NCBI GenBank assembly: GCA_030760725.1
Contig: JASWHV010000005.1
Span: forward strand, 96,168,622-96,232,621
Reading direction: 5' to 3'
Source of the DNA: Neostapfia colusana
Lineage: Eukaryota > Streptophyta > Magnoliopsida > Poales > Poaceae
Length of the DNA: 64,000 bases
Shown here: one piece after another, positions 59,665 through 64,000 of the stretch
How positions within the stretch are numbered: the stretch's first letter is position 1
Layout of the letters: each line of letters opens with the position of its first letter
Translations under genes and position numbers: made by a program
Notes under the pieces: generated by a model
Databases searched by the model: none
What the model saw: the letters and a program-made list of their open reading frames with translations, nothing else
Told to the model about the DNA's origin: nothing

Positions 59665-62405
59665 GAATTGGCTGAACTGAAGACGCAATTAAAGGACCTG
59701 CTGGAGAAGGGTTTTATTAGGCCGAGCTCCTCGCCATGGGGCTGTTTGGCATTATTTGTGAAGAAGAAAGACGAGATATTGCGGCTTTGCATGGACTATC
59801 GTCCACTAAATGCTGTAACCATCAAGAACAAGTACCCGTTGCCACGGATCGACATATTGTTTGATCAGTTGGTCGAAGCAAATATCTTTTCCAAAATGGA
59901 CTTAAGATCCGGGTACCATCAGATTAAGATATGGGCTGAGGATTTTCCGAAGACGGCTTTCTCAACGAGGTACGGACTTTATGTGTACCTGGTAATGTCC
60001 TTCGGCCTCACCAACGCTCCAGCTCACTTCATGTACTTGATGAACTCGGTATTCATCCCGGAGCTGGACAAGTTTGTCGTGGTCTTCATCGACGACACAT
60101 TGGTATATTCCAAGTCGGAGGACGAACACACGAAGCATCTGCATATAGTTTTGCAACGGGTGCGGGATCACCAACTATACGCTAAATTCAGCAAGTGCAA
60201 ATTCTGGATATTGCAAGTGCCGTTTCTCGGGCATATTATCTCAGCTGAGGGCATCGCTGTAGACCCGAGTAAGATCACACAAGTGCTGAATTGGAAGAAC
60301 CCGAGAACTGTTCACGAGGAACGAAGTTTCCTCGGACTCGCGGGATATTATTGGAGGTTCAGTCCGAACTTCTCAAATATTGGCAAGCCTATGACAGAGC
60401 TGCTGAGGAAGGCTACCAAATATGTTTGGAGTCCAGCATGTGAAGAAGCATTCAAGGCATTAGTGAAGCACCTAACATCAGCACCAGTTTTGGCGCAGCC
60501 AGAAACAACAAAACCGTTCGATGTGTACTGCGATACATCCGGCATTGGGCTCGGATGTGTGCTGATGCAAGACCGAAGGGTGGTCACATATGGATCACGG
60601 CAGCTCAGAAACCATGAGCAGAATTACCCAACTCATGACTTAGAGCTCGCTGCCGTGGTACTTGCACTGAAAATGTGGAGGCACTACCTACTCAGTAACC
60701 TCGTGCACTTATATACTGACCACAAAAGCCTCAAGTACATATTCATTCAGAAGGAGCTGAACATGAGGCAGCGAAGATGGTTGGAGTTGATAAAGGATTA
60801 CGAAATAGAGATCCATTATCACCCCAACAAAGCAAATGTAGTGGCGGATGCGCTGAGTCGCAAGTCACACGTCAACAATCTGACCATCACACCATTGGAA
60901 CAGAGCGAGTCACCATTGCATGTGATTCCACATGGAGCTCTCTACAACTTGGCTTTGATCCCCACCATCTGTGAAGAGATAGCGGCGGCTCAGAAACATG
61001 ACAAGGGCATGTCATATTTGCGGAGACGTGTAGACAGTGGGGAGCTGAAATGCTTCTGAAAAGACAGAGACGGTGTCCTATGGTTCAACGACCGGATTGT
61101 CGTACCCCGTAACCCGGAGTTACAGAAGAAAATCTTTGATGAGGCTCACTTTTCAAAGTTTTCTGTTCACCCCGGCAGCAACAAAATGTATCAAGAACTC
61201 AGAAACAAGTTTTGGTGGACACGAATGAAGCAGGAGATCACAAAGTACGTGTCCGAGTGTGATACATGTCAAAGGGTGAAGGCAGACCACATGAGAAAAC
61301 TGGGACTGCTACACCCACTGAGCGTTCCTGCCTAGAAGTGGGAAGATGTGAGCATGGACTTCATCGTCGGTGTACCCATCACTTTTCAGAAGCATGATTC
61401 TGTGTGGGTGTTCGTCGACCGGCTCACCAAAGTTTCCCATTTCATCCCGGTCAACACCAACTACAACGCCAAGAAGTATGCTGAATTGTACATCTCACAG
61501 ATCCTATGCTTGTACGGCGTACCCCGCACCATCATATCGGATCGGGGCACTTTATCCGTGTCCCATTTTTGGGAGCAGCTACGCGCTGCGTTGGGGACAA
61601 AGCTGATCCGTAGTTCAGCGTACCACCCGCAGACGGATGGACAAACCGAGCGGGTAAATCAAATTTTAAAAGATATGTTACGAGCTTGCGCTATCAACAA
61701 CGGTAAGAACTGGGATGATCACTTACCGTTGGCCAAGTTCTCGTACAACAATGGGTACCAAGCCAGCATCAAGATGGCGCCTTACGAGGCGCTATACGGA
61801 AGAAAATGCCGCACACCGCTGAATTGGTGTGAGTCTGGCGAAAGGGCCACCTTCAGGATTGACCTTGTCAACCATGCGGAGGAAAAGGTTCGGCTGATTC
61901 AAGCGAACCGAAAGGCCGCCCAATCCCGACAAAACAGTATGAGAACCGGAGAAGACGTCCGTTACAATTCAAAGTCGGGGATCACGTGTATCTACGTGTG
62001 TCTCTAATGAAGGGCGTAAACAGATTCGGGGTGAGAGGAAAGTTGGCACCCCGATTCATCGGTCCATTCCAGATTACAGAAAGATCTGGATCCGTGGCAT
62101 ACCGGCTGGAATTACAAGAAAAACTTTCCGGTGTGCATGACGTCTTTCACATTTCTCATCTGAGGAAGTGTCTTGATCTATCAACTACCATTCAGCTGGG
62201 GGATATTGAAGAGCTGAAACCGGATCTCACGTATCAGGAGGAACCGGTTCAGATAATTAATGAAAAGACCCAAACCACACGCAACCGTACGTTGTGGTTC
62301 TACAAAGTTCTATGGAGTAATCACTCCGTAGATAAAGCGACATGGGAGAGCGAAGGATTTCTTCACGCTACCTACCCCGACGTTTTCACGTCGCACATAC
62401 GGTAA
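59665..62405 (+). pseudogene. pol: F pol: RT, RNase H, integrase, chromodomain
   Basis: Continues the RT cut at 55735. FRPSSSPWG-type motif (about 59725), catalytic FIDD (about 60088), LGHIIS (60230), RNase H (VYCDTSGIGLGC near 60523; TDHKSLKY near 60717). The integrase zinc finger is HHCC (H in EAHFSKFSVHPG, CDTC near 61258), with triad D near 61356, D in SDRG near 61540, E in HPQTDGQTER near 61650. The chromodomain-like end has KATWESEGFL, with a stop at 62403. Broken by TGA 61057-61059, TAG 61333-61335 (a Trp codon in relatives) and a frameshift near 61940. Confidence 0.92.
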
Positions 62406-62459
62406 TTTCCCACTGTCCTCTCTCTCATTTTCACCTTATAATCTTGGGACGAGTTTCTT

Positions 62460-62473
62460 TTAAGGGGGAGGAA
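62460..62473 (+). other. Polypurine tract of F
   Basis: TTAAGGGGGAGGAA immediately before TGTAAGGGCC. Confidence 0.85.
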
Positions 62474-64000
62474 TGTAAGGGCCTAAGTTTTTGCACACAT
62501 CCAAAGTGTTCATCACACCACACACCTTGTTTGAGGAAAATTTATGAACACCTTTGAAGAGCAAGTAACCACAATCAGTATGGTCATTAGGGGATGAACT
62601 CACAAAATGCAAAAGTGGTATTTCCCACATGCATCATATAAGGGCTGAGCATATGAAAAAATCCTACACCTTGCTAGGAATGCCCATGCCAAGTTTCAAC
62701 CAAATCTAAAACATTTTTGAGGTATTTTGGGTATAATAAGAAAGAGGCTAGTTTGAACTCAAATTCAAATTCAAACTCCTTTCATCCCCTGAATTCAAAA
62801 GTGGAATGCATATTCACACTCAGCACATTTTTGTAAGCTCACACACCAATTTTCACTCCATTTGGAGTTGATCTTGACATGAGCTAATTTTAGCAGATTC
62901 AAATTCAATTTGAATTTCAAACTGCATATGTGCTGAAAATATATTCAAACACTTCACAATATGAATTCTATCAAGTTCAAACGGGCATTTTGTAGATAAT
63001 TCAAATTTCAAAGGGCGTTAGTGGAACTACTGTTTAGAGCAGTGGGAGAAAGTTAATTTCAGAGGTTAAAATGGAAGTGGGGCCCACCTGTCAGCCTCAC
63101 CAGCAAATTCAACCGACTGAGGCGCCATGCTCTGTTTCTCGGGCTGCAGCAGCTCGCGCCGCGGCAGGAAGCGGTCGGCGCCACCTCCTGCTCGGGGTTC
63201 CATCTCCCGACCGACGTCCTAAGCTTCTTATCTCCGAGCTGCCGACGGCAGCATCGGGTTTTCACACTGCCTCGACGTTTTTCCGCACTGAGAAACCGGA
63301 GGGATACGCCGCACACCGCAACTCACCACCCCGCTGTCGACCGGCCAAAGCCATCCCTCCCACCGTGAGGTAAGGCCAGAAACGGCACCGCCGACCTTTG
63401 CTCGACGTGCACCAACCCTCAGTTGCTCGTGATCAGTTCCCCTCGAGCTTTCTGAGCTAATCATCCACTTCCCGATTCACTCCGAAACGCCTCAGACTTG
63501 ACACCGTCGCCTGGGTAGCTACAAACTTCTCCGGCGCAGCCAACTGGTCTCTGAGGTTAGCATCAAAGTCTAGTAGCTCTCTCCGAGCTCCCTAGCTCCA
63601 TCTTAGCACCGGTTAGACGGAATTTCATTTTTCCCGACGATCGTCGTATAGAACACCGAGAACCAAAACCCGAAATTCATCTCGATCATTTGATTACTAG
63701 AGATCCTGGTCGAGCTGAAGCTATAGTAGCACCTCACGGTTACCCCAGCCAAATCCTAGCGATGATGATCAACCCAGTGAGCAGAGCACCGTGTTTTGGC
63801 CACCGCCTGCGAAAACGGCTCGGGTTGCCGGTGAAGTCTACTTTCCTGGCGATCTCCGGCCAAGAGGAGGGCAGGGTTAGCTTCCCCGTGCCCCAGTGGT
63901 GCTTTGTGACCCCTTGGTTGATCGTGTTCACCGTTGAGACGATCTAGCACCATCGGACCCGAGCTCAATTCTGCCGCCACCGTCGCCGACTACGTTCGCG
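62474..64000 (+). mobile_element. F 3' LTR, first 1.5 kb
   Basis: Starts TGTAAGGGCCTAAG after the PPT and runs past the window end. The opening AT-rich part and the later GC-rich part resemble the layout of the A LTRs. No gene supported. Confidence 0.85.

Noticed and set aside
1..64000. A new defence, biosynthetic or host gene system
   Set aside because: Every stretch I could interpret belongs to a transposable element; no other coherent gene set is present.

Overview
The window is plant nuclear DNA, most probably from a grass, and consists entirely of transposable elements. I found no host gene, tRNA or rRNA. The clues are Ty3/gypsy chromovirus-type gag-pol genes with long LTRs (about 3.5-4 kb), primer sites matching plant initiator-methionine tRNA, an extra ORF upstream of gag like that described for rice RIRE3/RIRE8, and a CACTA-type DNA transposon. 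I name the elements A1-A5 (one related LTR family), B1-B3 (a second LTR family), C (intact element), D, E (CACTA) and F (the outermost host).

Reading the junctions gives a nested stack, outermost first: F (+) is interrupted by A1 (-). The left LTR of A1 is interrupted by B2 (-), B2 by A2 (-), and the gag of A2 by CACTA element E (+). E is interrupted by D (-), and the gag of D by A3 (+). A3 is interrupted by B1 (-), by the solo LTR A4 (-) and by the intact element C (+). F also carries the solo LTR A5 (+) in its reverse transcriptase, and A2 carries B3. Most outer elements lose their left parts beyond position 1, so several nesting steps rest on one visible junction.

Layout: 1-1086 B1 LTR with a G-box tandem array; 1087-2119 A3 pol; 2120-6269 solo LTR A4; 6275-7413 rest of A3 pol; 7477-10684 and 23425-24562 the 3' LTR of A3, split by C; 10685-23419 element C (12,735 bp, identical-length 3460-bp LTRs, target duplication CAGGA, PBS, orf0, 1473-codon gag-pol, PPT); 24563-27664 D gag, leader and LTR; 27665 to about 30530 E with an Ulp1-like protease pseudogene; about 30530-38052 A2 gag start, leader (containing B3 at 32693-34024), PBS and 5' LTR; 38053-40726 B2; 40727-53278 A1 (LTR, PPT, pol, gag, leader, PBS, LTR); 53279-64000 F (orf0 remnant, gag, protease, solo LTR A5 at 55736-59659, RT-RNase H-integrase-chromodomain, PPT, start of 3' LTR).

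Only C looks recent: I see about six differences between its LTRs. Even so, its protease motif reads DFG instead of DSG and its chromodomain ends in an early stop, so it may not be autonomous. All other coding regions are pseudogenes. The most interesting non-coding signals are a 48-57 bp period array of CACGTG-type sites upstream of a TATA box in the B LTRs, and a small stem-loop whose stem sequence differs between LTR families but which lies 335-390 bp from the LTR 3' end wherever that end is intact.
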